The notes under the pieces are model-generated. The model did no database searches, was not told the origin of the DNA, and worked only from the letters and a program-made list of their open reading frames with translations. The position numbers and the translations under genes are program-made. A DNA stretch of 64,000 nucleotides from Armatimonadota bacterium (GTDB lineage Bacteria > Armatimonadota > Fimbriimonadia > Fimbriimonadales > Fimbriimonadaceae): the NCBI GenBank assembly GCA_018268375.1, contig JAFDWS010000002.1, positions 1,054,001 through 1,118,000 of the forward strand, in the 5' to 3' direction. Below are positions 1 to 8,737 of this stretch, piece by piece. Position 1 is the stretch's first letter. Each line of letters opens with the position of its first letter.

Positions 1-909
1 GACCTGGAGGAACACGTCTTCAAGATTGGCGGCTTCTTCCCTGAACTCGATGACCCGATAGCCCTCGCTGACCAACACTCCGAGCAGATCGGCCTGCATG
101 TCGCCGTCGCCGACAAACTCGACCGTCAACGTCGTCGAACCAGTCAGGTTGGTCGCTGCCACGCCTTCCTTTCCGTGAAGGAACATGCTTGCTTCACTGG
201 CGCCCTCGATGACCTTCACATGCAGGATGCGAGTCTGCTGAATGCTTCGAACAATGTCTTCGACCCGGCCGTGGGTGACCATCTTGCCACGCTCAATGAT
301 TCCAACGGTGTTGCAGAAGTCGGCGAGTTCCGGCAGGATGTGGGAGGACACGATGATCATCTTGCCCATCCGGCCGAGTTCGGCGATCAACTCCTTGAGT
401 TCGGCCCTGGCGCGAGGATCAAGGCCGCTCGCGGGTTCGTCCAGCAGCAAGAGCGACGGGTCGTGCACCAGACATCGGGCCAGGGACAGGCGCTGTCGCA
501 TGCCTCGTGACAGCGAGGTCGCCATCGCATCGCGCTTGGCCGTCAGGTCAACCAGTTCAAGGACGTTGTCAATGACGGACTGCCGCTCGACCTTCGGCAC
601 CCGATAGACCGTCGCGAAGAAATCGAGGTACTCCCAAACCTTTACATCGTCGTAGATGCCGAAGTCGTCCGGCATGAAGCCGATTTGGCGTCGGACGGAC
701 ATCGGGTCGACTCGGATGTCCCGGCCGTTCAGGATGGCGGTACCGGAATCAGGTTCGAGCAAGGTCGCCAGCATCCGGATCGTCGTCGTCTTGCCCGCAC
801 CATTGGAGCCGATGAAGCCAAAGATGTCTCCGGGCTCGAGCGTAAAGGATATGTTGTCGACCGCCACTAACGGCCCGAACGCCTTGCGAAGGCCCTTGAC
901 CTCAAGCAC
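1..909 (-). CDS. ABC transporter ATP-binding protein (partial, ABC-2 exporter type)
   Basis: This is the nucleotide-binding subunit that powers the adjacent ABC-2 permease at the inner face of the membrane. I translated it from the minus strand, where 303 codons are visible before the window edge cuts off the C-terminus. The Walker A motif GSNGAGKT lies at about residues 34-41. The signature is LSRGM, with Arg in place of the usual second Gly, a variant seen in drug and polysaccharide exporters of this class. The Walker B region LLLLDEP is followed by an ASGLDPRAR D-loop. The start is GTG at 909, inside the last codons of the permease (8-nt overlap), so the two genes are translationally coupled. 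Function beyond export cannot be read; the substrate is unknown. Confidence 0.9.
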   Translation of the reverse strand, partial: MLEVKGLRKAFGPLVAVDNISFTLEPGDIFGFIGSNGAGKTTTIRMLATLLEPDSGTAILNGRDIRVDPMSVRRQIGFMPDDFGIYDDVKVWEYLDFFATVYRVPKVERQSVIDNVLELVDLTAKRDAMATSLSRGMRQRLSLARCLVHDPSLLLLDEPASGLDPRARAELKELIAELGRMGKMIIVSSHILPELADFCNTVGIIERGKMVTHGRVEDIVRSIQQTRILHVKVIEGASEASMFLHGKEGVAATNLTGSTTLTVEFVGDGDMQADLLGVLVSEGYRVIEFREEAANLEDVFLQV

Positions 910-1753
910 TCGCGCGACCTCCCTTCTTCCGCTCGGTCTCGAGGGCACGGACCGACGCCCAGAGCAATCCTGCCCCGACGGCAATGTGGAAGACGGACGA
1001 GAATCCGACCGACAGGCCCGCGAAGCGAGCGTTTTGACTTAAGAGGCTGGACATGGCAACGAACGGGTGGTAGGCGAGAAGGGTGTCGACCAAGTCCTTG
1101 CTGATTGGAGCCATCGCGCTGACAAGGACCGCGATGACCACGTACAGCGCAAAGAGGCAGCCGATCGTTGCCGTCAACGCGCTCGACATGGTCTTGTTCA
1201 ATGCCGACATATAGACCGCGACCCCGGCGACTAGGACGTTCGCAGACAGCGTAAGGCCAAGGGCACCGGCCAACGCGATCGGGAAATTGACGTTGTCGAT
1301 GAATGCGGGCTGACCCTTGACGATGCGCATCATGCCGATCACGATTGCAGGGACCATCAAGGCAAGGATGGATGCGACCAGGGGGAGGAACGCCTTCGTC
1401 AGCTTGGCCGCCACGATCTGGGCACCCGTAACCGGTGCGACGAGCAACAAATCGAGCGACTTCTTCTCCCTTTCCCCAGCAAGTCCGCTGTAGAGCACAG
1501 CAGCTACGAGCAAGATCGAAATCAAGAGCATGCCGTACAGGAAAATGGATGGTTCAAACCAAGTGACCGACTGGACCGCCAAGGCGACCAGGCAGGCGTA
1601 GACCAGCAGTATGATCACCGCGACAATGGCCGTGCTCGCGGGCCAAGTGCCAATCCGCAGAGACCGTGAAAAGCTGCTCAGGCTCTTGGGCAAGCAAGGG
1701 TTTTCGGTAAAGAGGTCGCGCACGACGTGCCTCACTTGACGATGTCCCCCCAT
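902..1753 (-). CDS. ABC-2 type transporter permease
   Basis: The protein has about six hydrophobic segments and the conserved GEREKKSLDLLLVAPV stretch after the second one, which is typical of ABC-2 permeases (the E-R-E and L-L-x-x-P coupling helix). It pairs with the ATPase encoded immediately downstream. The longest frame begins with ATG at 1753. A GTG at 1735 forms a 4-nt GTGA overlap with the stop of the upstream gene and gives a more usual N-terminus (277 residues), so I consider 1735 at least as likely. The upstream 607-aa secreted protein is probably a partner of the exporter. Confidence 0.88.
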   Translation of the reverse strand: MGGHRQVRHVVRDLFTENPCLPKSLSSFSRSLRIGTWPASTAIVAVIILLVYACLVALAVQSVTWFEPSIFLYGMLLISILLVAAVLYSGLAGEREKKSLDLLLVAPVTGAQIVAAKLTKAFLPLVASILALMVPAIVIGMMRIVKGQPAFIDNVNFPIALAGALGLTLSANVLVAGVAVYMSALNKTMSSALTATIGCLFALYVVIAVLVSAMAPISKDLVDTLLAYHPFVAMSSLLSQNARFAGLSVGFSSVFHIAVGAGLLWASVRALETERKKGGRASA

Positions 1754-3555
1754 GTGTAGATCAAGGACGTGTCATCGTGCCGCTTCGCCACCACTCCGAC
1801 CGATGACCCGACCGGGAGTCCGGAGACAACGGCTTGGAGGACCAAGCCCTCACCGACCTTCGGTGTCGCGTGGCTGTTCCAGTTCGAAGACGGGCCAGAA
1901 TGGGAACCAATCTTGAACTCGAGTGTCTTGCCAACGGGAAGCGCGCCCGAGGTGCTGGCCACTCCGTTGTAGTTCATGCGGACAGCGTCAAAGTCGTAGG
2001 GGCTGGTGTTGGTGAGGCGCCCGGTCACGATCCCGTCGGGACCCTTCTTCGTCTCGACGTCCAGCCGCCAGTCCGCAGGAAACGCTTGGACAAGGGAGTG
2101 CTGCCGAAACGTGAGATTGCTCACGCCGACGGCAGGCGCGACCATCTGGCCCGCGTCCAAGTATTCGGGCACGTCCGTAGCGGACGTGTCCATGCCCATC
2201 ATCCTGTACCCCCGGTCAGGATTGCTGATCGCCTCCACGCCCTGGAATTTGAAGTCATAGACCCCTCCCTGGGGCAAGAAGAGCCGCTGCGTACCGATGA
2301 ACGTGCCTTCTTTGAGCCCGTCCGCCACGACAAGGAAGCCGTGCGTCGCCCGCGCCGCCGTCCCCGAGTAGAGCTTCCCTGCCGAGAGATAGAGCGCATA
2401 GGAGAACATGAGGCTCAGGGCCGGGAGCGTCACCCAGGCCAGCTCCTTGCGGCCGGCACGACCAAGGGCAAAGAAGTTCATCGGCACCGCCACGACAAAG
2501 AACAACAACAAGATCCCCACGATCTTCTCCGATCCCGGAAGCCTTGCCGTGAAAGGATCTTCTTCCTGATTTGTCCCCGACACCGTCTCAGACGTTCCTT
2601 GTCTTTGCACAAGCGTCTGCAGGAGATCCGAGCTTCGGTCATGCGCGACGACGGCCGTGTTCACAAGCACGCGACGACCGTCCCACGTTGAGAGCGGCGC
2701 AGAAAACGGGTCGAAGGCCCAAAACCAAACGGAGCCCATGCCGACCTGGCGCCTGACGATGAGGGGCACGGCACCCGCTTTGGCGACCGTTCTCGACCCC
2801 AGCGTCGGATCAGACTCCATGACAGTGATCCCACCCGTGAGTGGTGTCGAAGTGAACGCTGCCAGCGCCGCGACATCCTGGACGATCACCGGCTGGCGCA
2901 CCTTGACAGGACGGGCCCACTCCCAGCGCTCGTCGCGCAACCAAGGCGCGCCCGCGCCACCGGGCATGACAAGGACTCCGCCCTCCAAGACCCATCGCTT
3001 AATCGCTCGGACGGCACTGTCTGAGATTCTCTCAGAGCCGTCTCCGAGCACGACTGCGTCCAAACTCGAATAACCGACCGACCGCTCGGGCGCCTCTGAA
3101 GGCTTGCATGTGGAGTCAAAGAGGGGCATCGCCTTTGAGCTCCGGCGCGCCCTGACGCCGGCAAGAAGCCCCTCCGTGTCCGAAATCACCCCTACGGTGC
3201 GGGTCGAACCTTCCTCGGATGCGGCCGTCTCGACCTGAGTCGGGACATCCCCCACCGGGGTCTTCAGCTTCAAGGAGACTTCTTCCCACGGATCCGACCG
3301 AGCGACCAAGACTTGGACCTCCTTGACTGACCCCTTAGGAAGTTCCATCGGAACCCCGTAACGCGACAAGCGGGATTCAACGTTCAGGATCCCCACTGTG
3401 TTCAGACCCTTATTGGTCACAGTCACCATGAGCGGGACGAAGCAATCGCTCTTGCTGATGCCTGGCCAGACGGGGCGATAGGTGACCGTCAAGTCAGCGC
3501 TAAAAGAACTTGTCACCGTCCCTATGATCAGGGCGGCCAGAACCAGGAACCTCAT
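1732..3555 (-). CDS. Secreted/membrane-anchored protein with a glutamine-amidotransferase-like fold, ABC exporter partner
   Basis: The 607-residue protein starts with a signal peptide (cleavage near residue 20, SFSA-DLTV). Residues of about 130-270 look like the GATase-like/DUF4350-type alpha-beta domain that often precedes membrane anchors in proteins linked to ABC-2 transporters, with a conserved KRWVLEGGVLVMPGG segment. Two hydrophobic helices follow around residues 350-400, then a periplasmic C-terminal domain. It overlaps the permease start, so the three genes form one operon. The layout recalls GldG-like components of gliding and exporter complexes, but I cannot name a substrate. A TACAAT element lies at 3577-3582. 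Confidence 0.6.
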   Translation of the reverse strand: MRFLVLAALIIGTVTSSFSADLTVTYRPVWPGISKSDCFVPLMVTVTNKGLNTVGILNVESRLSRYGVPMELPKGSVKEVQVLVARSDPWEEVSLKLKTPVGDVPTQVETAASEEGSTRTVGVISDTEGLLAGVRARRSSKAMPLFDSTCKPSEAPERSVGYSSLDAVVLGDGSERISDSAVRAIKRWVLEGGVLVMPGGAGAPWLRDERWEWARPVKVRQPVIVQDVAALAAFTSTPLTGGITVMESDPTLGSRTVAKAGAVPLIVRRQVGMGSVWFWAFDPFSAPLSTWDGRRVLVNTAVVAHDRSSDLLQTLVQRQGTSETVSGTNQEEDPFTARLPGSEKIVGILLLFFVVAVPMNFFALGRAGRKELAWVTLPALSLMFSYALYLSAGKLYSGTAARATHGFLVVADGLKEGTFIGTQRLFLPQGGVYDFKFQGVEAISNPDRGYRMMGMDTSATDVPEYLDAGQMVAPAVGVSNLTFRQHSLVQAFPADWRLDVETKKGPDGIVTGRLTNTSPYDFDAVRMNYNGVASTSGALPVGKTLEFKIGSHSGPSSNWNSHATPKVGEGLVLQAVVSGLPVGSSVGVVAKRHDDTSLIYTWGDIVK

Positions 3556-3576
3556 GCCCGCGCGAACCTCGGTTGC

Positions 3577-3582
3577 ATTGTA
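3577..3582 (-). promoter_or_regulatory. -10 element for the ABC exporter operon
   Basis: TACAAT on the minus strand, 21 nt upstream of the ATG at 3555. It leaves a short leader of about 15 nt with a GAGG-type ribosome binding site. No convincing -35 was seen. Confidence 0.4.
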
Positions 3583-3733
3583 GCTTGCTAAGGACTGTTC
3601 GGATGAACCCGAAGGTTCGTTGCAAAGGAGGCATACGGGAGGCCGTTTGGCCCGCCTTTGACTTCAAATCGTTCCCGACCTTGCTTTGAGTCCGCGCTGT
3701 CCCGATTCTTAGATCGAAACTTCCGCGCAACCC

Positions 3734-3762
3734 TTGCGCTATCTGATTCGTCGCTTTATAAT
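3734..3762 (+). promoter_or_regulatory. Sigma-70-like promoter of the small lipoprotein gene
   Basis: TTGCGC at 3734-3739 and TATAAT at 3757-3762 are separated by exactly 17 bp. The predicted transcript has a leader of about 90 nt before the ATG at 3861. The leader can form small hairpins (CCAG/CTGG near 3782-3797 and a GCCA/TGGC pair near 3817-3837). I could not match it to a known riboswitch class. The rest of the 3556-3860 gap shows nothing recognisable. Confidence 0.6.
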
Positions 3763-3860
3763 GATCTGAACATTCGGAATCCAGGTGAAAGTCTGGGGAT
3801 CGAATGGGAAGAAGCGCCATGAGCCCCGCTTGTGGCGTCAAGAACGGAGGAGGTTCATAC

Positions 3861-4022
3861 ATGAAGAAAATGACTCTGGTAATGATGGCGCTCAGCCTTC
3901 TGGGCATCTTGATGGTTGGCTGCAGCCAGTCCACTGACTCTGGCGCGGCCGGTACCGCCGGCACTGCTGGTGCCGACGCTGGCAAGACTGGCGATGCCGC
4001 GAAGGGTGGCGAGAACAAGTAA
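3861..4022 (+). CDS. Small lipoprotein, 53 aa
   Basis: The start at 3861 is set by a strong GGAGGAGG ribosome binding site 7 nt upstream; an in-frame ATG at 3804 lacks one. The product begins with MKK, has a hydrophobic stretch, and carries a lipobox-like LMVGC, so the mature protein would start at Cys near residue 18. The remaining ~35 residues are low-complexity Gly, Ala, Thr, Asp and Lys. It is a monocistron between its own promoter and a strong hairpin. Such tiny Gly/Ala-rich lipoproteins are often abundant envelope components, but I assign no function. Confidence 0.65.
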   Translation: MKKMTLVMMALSLLGILMVGCSQSTDSGAAGTAGTAGADAGKTGDAAKGGENK

Positions 4023-4046
4023 GCCTTCTTTAAGGCTGACGACAAT

Positions 4047-4074
4047 GTGCCCGGCACCACATGGTGGCGGGCAC
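4047..4074. terminator. Bidirectional hairpin between convergent genes
   Basis: A near-perfect 28-nt inverted repeat with arms GTGCCCGGCACCA and TGGTGGCGGGCAC lies between the lipoprotein gene and the convergent nucleotidyltransferase, touching the latter's TAG stop. There is no T tract, so termination may need Rho or the second small hairpin at 4022-4037 (GCCTT/AAGGC). Confidence 0.55.
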
Positions 4075-5009
4075 TATTCGTTGAGGTCGCCGTAGATGAC
4101 GCTGTTCTCCACGCTCGTGGCCCGCTTGCAGTCGCCGCCAACGACAGCGTGCCGCAATGATCCGCCGATTTCGACCCTGGCACCAGGCAAAACGACTGAA
4201 TCCTCGATCCCGCCCGATACATTGACTACTGCCCCCGGGCCGATGACGACCGCGTCCCCCATTGGGCCGTTCACCGTCGCCCCTTCGCCGACGAGGCACG
4301 CCCCTTGCGTCAGAAACCTGGTCGTCTCCAAGAAGGAATCCAGCGTTCCCGTGTCGAACCACTGGCCCTCATAGACGCCCGCCAAAACCGTCTCGCCTCT
4401 GTCGATCAAGGTTTGGATGGCGTCTGTGATCTCGTACTCACCCCTCAAACTTGGCTGCAGCCCAGGCAAGACGTCCCAAATCTGTGGACCGAAGACGTAC
4501 ATCCCGGCCATCGCTAGGTTCGATTCTGGCTCGGCCGGCTTCTCGACCAGCTTCACGATCCGCTCACCTTCCACGTTCGCCACACCAAACCGGCGCGGGT
4601 CGTCCACCGGCTTAACAAGGTTGAGGTTGGCGCACCTGGCCTCGCGGAACCGGTCGACGTGCGGCTTCAACGACTGGTCATAGATCGCGTCGCCCAGGTA
4701 GAGGACAAAGTCGTCACCCGCCACAAAGTCCTTGGCGAAACCAACCGCATGGGCAAGGCCCTTTGGCTCCGTCTGCCGGACATAGGCCAGCTTCAAGCCG
4801 AACGCACCGCCACCGCCAAGCGCTTCCTTGATCTGGGCCTCGTTCTCCCCGACGACAATACACACCTCGCTGATTCCGCACCCTTTGAGCTGGTCGAAGG
4901 CGTATTCCAGCGTCATGCGGTTCGCGATCGGGAGCAGAGGCTTTGGAATGACCCGGGTGACGGGGTAGAGACGAGTCCCCTTGCCAGCGGCTAAGATGAC
5001 GCCTTTCAT
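4074..5009 (-). CDS. Nucleotidyltransferase, glucose-1-phosphate thymidylyl-/uridylyltransferase type
   Basis: The 311-residue cytosolic enzyme would activate a sugar 1-phosphate with an NTP for surface glycan synthesis. The N-terminal pyrophosphorylase signature LAAGKGTRLYPVT (residues 6-18) is followed by PKPLLPIANRM. YLGDAIYD near residue 105 is the substrate and metal site. The last ~80 residues contain hexapeptide-like turns (VVIGPGAVV, VVLPGARV) of a left-handed beta helix, as in long RmlA-type or archaeal-type enzymes. The exact nucleotide and sugar cannot be decided from sequence. It stands alone, divergent from the lipoprotein gene at 5046 with 36 bp between starts. Confidence 0.85.
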   Translation of the reverse strand: MKGVILAAGKGTRLYPVTRVIPKPLLPIANRMTLEYAFDQLKGCGISEVCIVVGENEAQIKEALGGGGAFGLKLAYVRQTEPKGLAHAVGFAKDFVAGDDFVLYLGDAIYDQSLKPHVDRFREARCANLNLVKPVDDPRRFGVANVEGERIVKLVEKPAEPESNLAMAGMYVFGPQIWDVLPGLQPSLRGEYEITDAIQTLIDRGETVLAGVYEGQWFDTGTLDSFLETTRFLTQGACLVGEGATVNGPMGDAVVIGPGAVVNVSGGIEDSVVLPGARVEIGGSLRHAVVGGDCKRATSVENSVIYGDLNE

Positions 5010-5032
5010 GCACCAGATGTTGGCACGCCCGG

Positions 5033-5038
5033 TACCAT
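5033..5038 (+). promoter_or_regulatory. -10-like TACCAT close to a GTG start
   Basis: TACCAT lies 7 nt upstream of the GTG at 5046, the spacing expected for a leaderless transcript. Confidence 0.4.
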
Positions 5039-5045
5039 TGGGACT

Positions 5046-6260
5046 GTGACACGGACGTCACCAATCACGGCCCTTCTCGTCTTGGCCCTTTCCGCAGGGT
5101 GCAGCAAGGGGCCACCTGCGCCTTACCCCGTCCTTGCCGAGCCTGACCCTGCCTACCGGCCGCCCAACGGATCGACGAACGCTTTCGACAAGTACGTGGC
5201 CCTCGCCCAACGCGCGCTCGACAAGTGCCCGGACGAGGCAGAGCGTGTCACCTTCAGCGACGCGATGGCCAAGCAAACGCTGGCCAAAATCGGAGCACTT
5301 CTCCCAACTCTCGCAGCCTCGACCCGGTTTCCGTGCGATTACCACTACGCGGTGACGGATCCCTTCGCGCCCGAGGCACCAACCAAAGGTTGGCGGTTGC
5401 TCGGGAGGGGCCTGTCCTGGAAGATCGAGGATGCAATTCAACACGCCGACTGGCCTGCCGTGGTCGATTGGACGCTCGTCGCGACCAAGTTCGGCCTCGA
5501 CTTACTCCAAGGTGACGCCCAGACAGCTTCGCTCGGCCTCGCTGTTTGCGACGACGCTCGCAAAGCCATTGCGCCAGCCCTCGAGAAGATTCCGGCGGGC
5601 CAGTTGCTCCGATTGGAACAGGGCCTACGGACGCGCCTCTCGAAATTCCCCGGGCTGAAGGCGATGGTGCGCAACGAAGGCCATCGAATGCTGCTCGGAG
5701 CGCAATTCGTCCAAGATTGCCGTCGGGACGCAAAGTATGAGGATTTGCAGAGCGCACTTGGCAAGGACTCAAGGCCGGCCGTCACTTACCTGCGTGACCT
5801 CTCCGAAAAGGAGAGGCCCTCCTTCTTCGAATGCTTCGTTCAGGAACTGAAGGACTTTGCCGGACACTGGGAGGCCGAGGTTGACAAGCCACGGCCAGAA
5901 AGGGCGGTTTGGAAGCCAGCCACCGAGAACCGGCCCTGGAAACGGTTCGCCAAGGCCTTCAGCGGCGGACTCGAGCCCGTCCTCCTTGCGTGCGACACCA
6001 CATTGGCAAAGACACGGATCCTCGCCCTCACCGCCCGCGCAGAGGCTGGAACGAGGGTGAGCGGCGCAGCCCCTCAGGGAATCCAAGGACTCCCCGAATC
6101 CATGACCCTCGATCCGTTCTCCGGCAAAAGCTTGTTCTACTTCGCGACCGGCCCGGACTATCGTGTCTATTCGGTCGGATTGGACGGAGTGGACAACGGA
6201 GGAAACTCGGACGAGGCAGGCGAAACTCCAGACGTCGTCCTTGAATCGCCTTCGCTATAA
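5046..6260 (+). CDS. Lipoprotein of unknown function, 404 aa
   Basis: GTG start. The N-terminus is a lipoprotein signal (hydrophobic stretch then LSAGC, Cys at residue 19). The body is a soluble, mainly helical protein of about 380 residues with no motif I recognise. Near the C-terminus (about residues 350-385), SMTLDPFSGKSLFYF and DGVDNGGN resemble the tail of secreted Planctomycete and Armatimonadota proteins that read 'D-P-F-S-G-K-x-L-x-Y', a conserved but uncharacterised ending. No operon partner: the gene is convergent with the cyclase, and their 3' ends overlap by 6 nt. Confidence 0.7.
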   Translation: MTRTSPITALLVLALSAGCSKGPPAPYPVLAEPDPAYRPPNGSTNAFDKYVALAQRALDKCPDEAERVTFSDAMAKQTLAKIGALLPTLAASTRFPCDYHYAVTDPFAPEAPTKGWRLLGRGLSWKIEDAIQHADWPAVVDWTLVATKFGLDLLQGDAQTASLGLAVCDDARKAIAPALEKIPAGQLLRLEQGLRTRLSKFPGLKAMVRNEGHRMLLGAQFVQDCRRDAKYEDLQSALGKDSRPAVTYLRDLSEKERPSFFECFVQELKDFAGHWEAEVDKPRPERAVWKPATENRPWKRFAKAFSGGLEPVLLACDTTLAKTRILALTARAEAGTRVSGAAPQGIQGLPESMTLDPFSGKSLFYFATGPDYRVYSVGLDGVDNGGNSDEAGETPDVVLESPSL

Positions 6261-7484
6261 GCCCGGTGCGGGACTCGCAGAAACGGTGACCTTGGGTTTC
6301 CAGACGATCGCCTGGAAATCGTGAACCGTGATCCGATGCTCGCCGATCGACTCGGGCCCACCGACGACATAATTGGCAGTGGTCTCACTCACGATCAGGG
6401 TGCCAGGTTCGCCCGACTTCTGCATGTGAGCGGCGACGTCAATGACTTGCGCAAAGTTGACGTTGGTCAAGCTCTGACCGGCCACGTGCGCGCTCCCGGT
6501 GTGGACGCCAGCACGGAGCTCGATCGGTTTCGCGAGACGGTTACGGTAGCTGTTGAACTCAAACAAGCCCGAGAGCAACGCGCGGCCTGCGGCATAGCCC
6601 ATCTGGGGACTCTCAAAGACGCAGGTGACGCCGTCGCCAGCCGTCGAGTGGACCTTGCCGCCAAACCTTTCGACGACGCTCTCGACGAACTTGTGGTACT
6701 CCGTGAACGTGAACTCGACAGTCAACGGGTCTGACTCAGTCTTAATGCGCGTCGAGCCCACGATATCGACGCTCAAAAACGTGACGAACCGCTCGTCAGA
6801 CTTCAGCTTCTCTTGGATGTCTTGAAGCTGCTGAAGAAGGGCTTGCCGCTCCTGGCCGGGGTCGCGCATACCGAGCTTGCCTCTGTTCAACGCGAACACC
6901 CGGTTCGCGAGAGCTCCGACGAACGTCCCGCCTACCACCCAAGCGAGCAATCCCATCGGGTGGGGCCCGTGGGGATTCACGTTCGGCAGCAGATGGAACA
7001 GGAACGTGAAGAGGGTCATGATCAGGAAGGTCACGCCTCCGTAAACGGCCCCGGACAACGCTCCCGCTTTGGAGTCCTTAGCGACTGCCGCGTTCCAACA
7101 ACCACCCAAGAGTGCGATCAACGACAAGGCTCCCATGAATCCAGACGTGTCCCGGACGGCAGCGGAGATTGCGAGGGCCAGCCCACCCATCGCTCCAAGC
7201 ACTCCCGCCATCGTGTAGCGGCGCATGTCGGGGTCGAACGCCAGGAAAGAACCCTTCATCCGGTCGACGAAGGTCTGTCGCTCCTCGCTGGGAGCAGACC
7301 GGACGGCGAGCCGGACGTATTCCTCTGGAGCGCCGGTGGCCTCGGAGACAGCCTGGATGGCCGCGTCGTCGATCTCCCCCAATTGCTCGCGGAGCCGGGC
7401 GGCAAGCATGTGAATCTCGCGGAAGGTGTCTTCAGACACCGCCCTCGAGTTCACAGCCAACTCTTGATCCAAGCTCACGGTCAA
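6255..7484 (-). CDS. Membrane-anchored class III adenylate/guanylate cyclase
   Basis: The 409-residue protein has a cytoplasmic helical N-terminus, four hydrophobic segments at roughly residues 90-205, and a short coiled linker (RQALLQQLQDIQEKLKS) leading to a class III cyclase domain. FLSVDIVGST carries the first metal-binding Asp and TAGDGV the second; a GVHTGSA segment follows. It would make cAMP or cGMP from the matching NTP. The starts TTG 7484 and GTG 7478 are both possible; a TAAAAT hexamer at 7489-7494 lies 4 and 10 nt upstream respectively. No cognate receptor gene is adjacent. Confidence 0.82.
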   Translation of the reverse strand: MTVSLDQELAVNSRAVSEDTFREIHMLAARLREQLGEIDDAAIQAVSEATGAPEEYVRLAVRSAPSEERQTFVDRMKGSFLAFDPDMRRYTMAGVLGAMGGLALAISAAVRDTSGFMGALSLIALLGGCWNAAVAKDSKAGALSGAVYGGVTFLIMTLFTFLFHLLPNVNPHGPHPMGLLAWVVGGTFVGALANRVFALNRGKLGMRDPGQERQALLQQLQDIQEKLKSDERFVTFLSVDIVGSTRIKTESDPLTVEFTFTEYHKFVESVVERFGGKVHSTAGDGVTCVFESPQMGYAAGRALLSGLFEFNSYRNRLAKPIELRAGVHTGSAHVAGQSLTNVNFAQVIDVAAHMQKSGEPGTLIVSETTANYVVGGPESIGEHRITVHDFQAIVWKPKVTVSASPAPGL

Positions 7485-7526
7485 CTGGATTTTACAGCCA
7501 AGACCGCCTGGAAGGTTGCAGGGGTT

Positions 7527-8330
7527 CTAAGGAGTGCACCCGTCCGGCGGCGGCGGCGGCCCGTTCACCTGCAAAAACAGGAAGAAGCTTCCCCCCATCG
7601 GGTTGTCCTGCCCTGCCTTAACTGTCCCCAGCTTGAGCGGGCACGTCGACGCGTCCATCGTGTAGACCTTCCCGTTGAACAAGAAGGACCGGTAGAACGG
7701 CGGGGCCGGAACAGTCTCGCTCTTGATCGAAACCGCCCTGACGGAGCTAGGCACAAAGCCTTTGAAGAAGCCATCGTCGCCCGTAAGGGCACCGCCCAAA
7801 GCGGCTCCGCTTTGGTCATAGAACGAGACCTGCACGTATTTCACGCCAGCCGAGCTGTCTTCGTCCATCACGCGTCCGGAAATCGAAGTCGTGCCTGATG
7901 GAACGTTGCAGTCTTGCCGAAAGCTCTTGTTTTGCCCTGCCACGTTGGCAGAGGCGGAAACGGAGAACATGCCCGCTGGCCTTCGCAAAACGTGCAGCCT
8001 GCCAGAGAGGGAGTTGAACTGGACGTCGTTGGGATCCGCTGTACAACCCCAGTTCGTACCGCCAAGCACGGTTCGGTTGCCACCTGGGTCGTAATTCGCA
8101 ACAACCACCTGGACATCGTCGCCAACGAGGAGGTTCAAGGGGTCAAGCACGCTTCCCGATCGTGTGGTCGAGACGAACTCCAGATACTGTCCCGGCAACG
8201 GCGCCTGTCCGCCAGTGCCTCCGCCGGGGCCGCCGCTTCCGCCGCCGCCCCCTGCACCACCGCCGCCACAACCGATGACGATGACAGCAGTGATGAACCC
8301 CAACACCGGCACCCAAAACGCACTTCTCAT
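7527..8330 (-). CDS. Lipoprotein with a carboxypeptidase-regulatory-like domain
   Basis: The 267-residue protein has a lipoprotein signal ending VIGCGGGG (Cys near residue 21) and a Gly-rich linker of about 20 residues. SISGRVMDEDSSAGVKYVQVSFYDQSG, written here only as the SGRVMDED...V.V.F segment, resembles the CarboxypepD_reg-like beta sandwich near residues 150-200. Four or more Cys may form disulfides. Its ATG overlaps the stop of cdd (ATGA), so it is the third gene of the mutS2-cdd operon, although a functional link is not obvious. The C-terminus is proline-rich. Confidence 0.65.
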   Translation of the reverse strand: MRSAFWVPVLGFITAVIVIGCGGGGAGGGGGSGGPGGGTGGQAPLPGQYLEFVSTTRSGSVLDPLNLLVGDDVQVVVANYDPGGNRTVLGGTNWGCTADPNDVQFNSLSGRLHVLRRPAGMFSVSASANVAGQNKSFRQDCNVPSGTTSISGRVMDEDSSAGVKYVQVSFYDQSGAALGGALTGDDGFFKGFVPSSVRAVSIKSETVPAPPFYRSFLFNGKVYTMDASTCPLKLGTVKAGQDNPMGGSFFLFLQVNGPPPPPDGCTP

Positions 8331-8737
8331 TTCTTCTTTATCTCCGACGCAAATCCATGGGGGATCAGTTCAGCCAACGTGTACTCTTTGGCTCTCCCGT
8401 CCGGGGTCGTACACCGTACCTGAAGGTGCGCTGGCCTCGCCGCGAATTCGAGCAACACCTGCAGGCACATGCCGCACGGAGTTCCACCGTCCCGCGTTGC
8501 GACGACCACGGCTTCTATCTCGCGACAGCCGTCCGACACCATCTGGACGACTGCGCTCCGCTCCGCACAGATCGTGAGCCCGAACGAGACGTTTTCGACG
8601 TTGCATCCCGAGTAGACCCTGCCGTTCGATCCCAAGACCGATGCCCCGACCAGGTACCCAGAATAAGGAGCATAGGCCTTGTCCCTAACGGCGACAGCTG
8701 CATTGCCCATTTCTTCCCAGACGTCCGGCGAGATCAT
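8327..8737 (-). CDS. cdd: Cytidine deaminase
   Basis: The 136-residue homotetrameric-type enzyme would deaminate cytidine and deoxycytidine to uridine forms in pyrimidine salvage. YAPYSGYLVGA near residue 22, CNVENVSFGLTICAERSA (residues 45-62, with the catalytic CAE motif) and the zinc-binding PCGMCLQ near residue 87 are all present. The second half of the last motif has Leu where Arg is common (PCGxCRQ). ATG overlaps the mutS2 stop by 4 nt, and its own stop overlaps the next lipoprotein start the same way. Confidence 0.93.
   Translation of the reverse strand: MISPDVWEEMGNAAVAVRDKAYAPYSGYLVGASVLGSNGRVYSGCNVENVSFGLTICAERSAVVQMVSDGCREIEAVVVATRDGGTPCGMCLQVLLEFAARPAHLQVRCTTPDGRAKEYTLAELIPHGFASEIKKK

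Noticed and set aside
3763..3860. Riboswitch (cobalamin or c-di-GMP type) in the small lipoprotein leader
   Set aside because: GGTGAAAGTC-like text and hairpins are present, but the order of conserved elements does not match either class.
3500..4222. 240-codon minus-strand frame
   Set aside because: It spans a promoter, a lipoprotein gene and a terminator on the other strand, with no coding motif.
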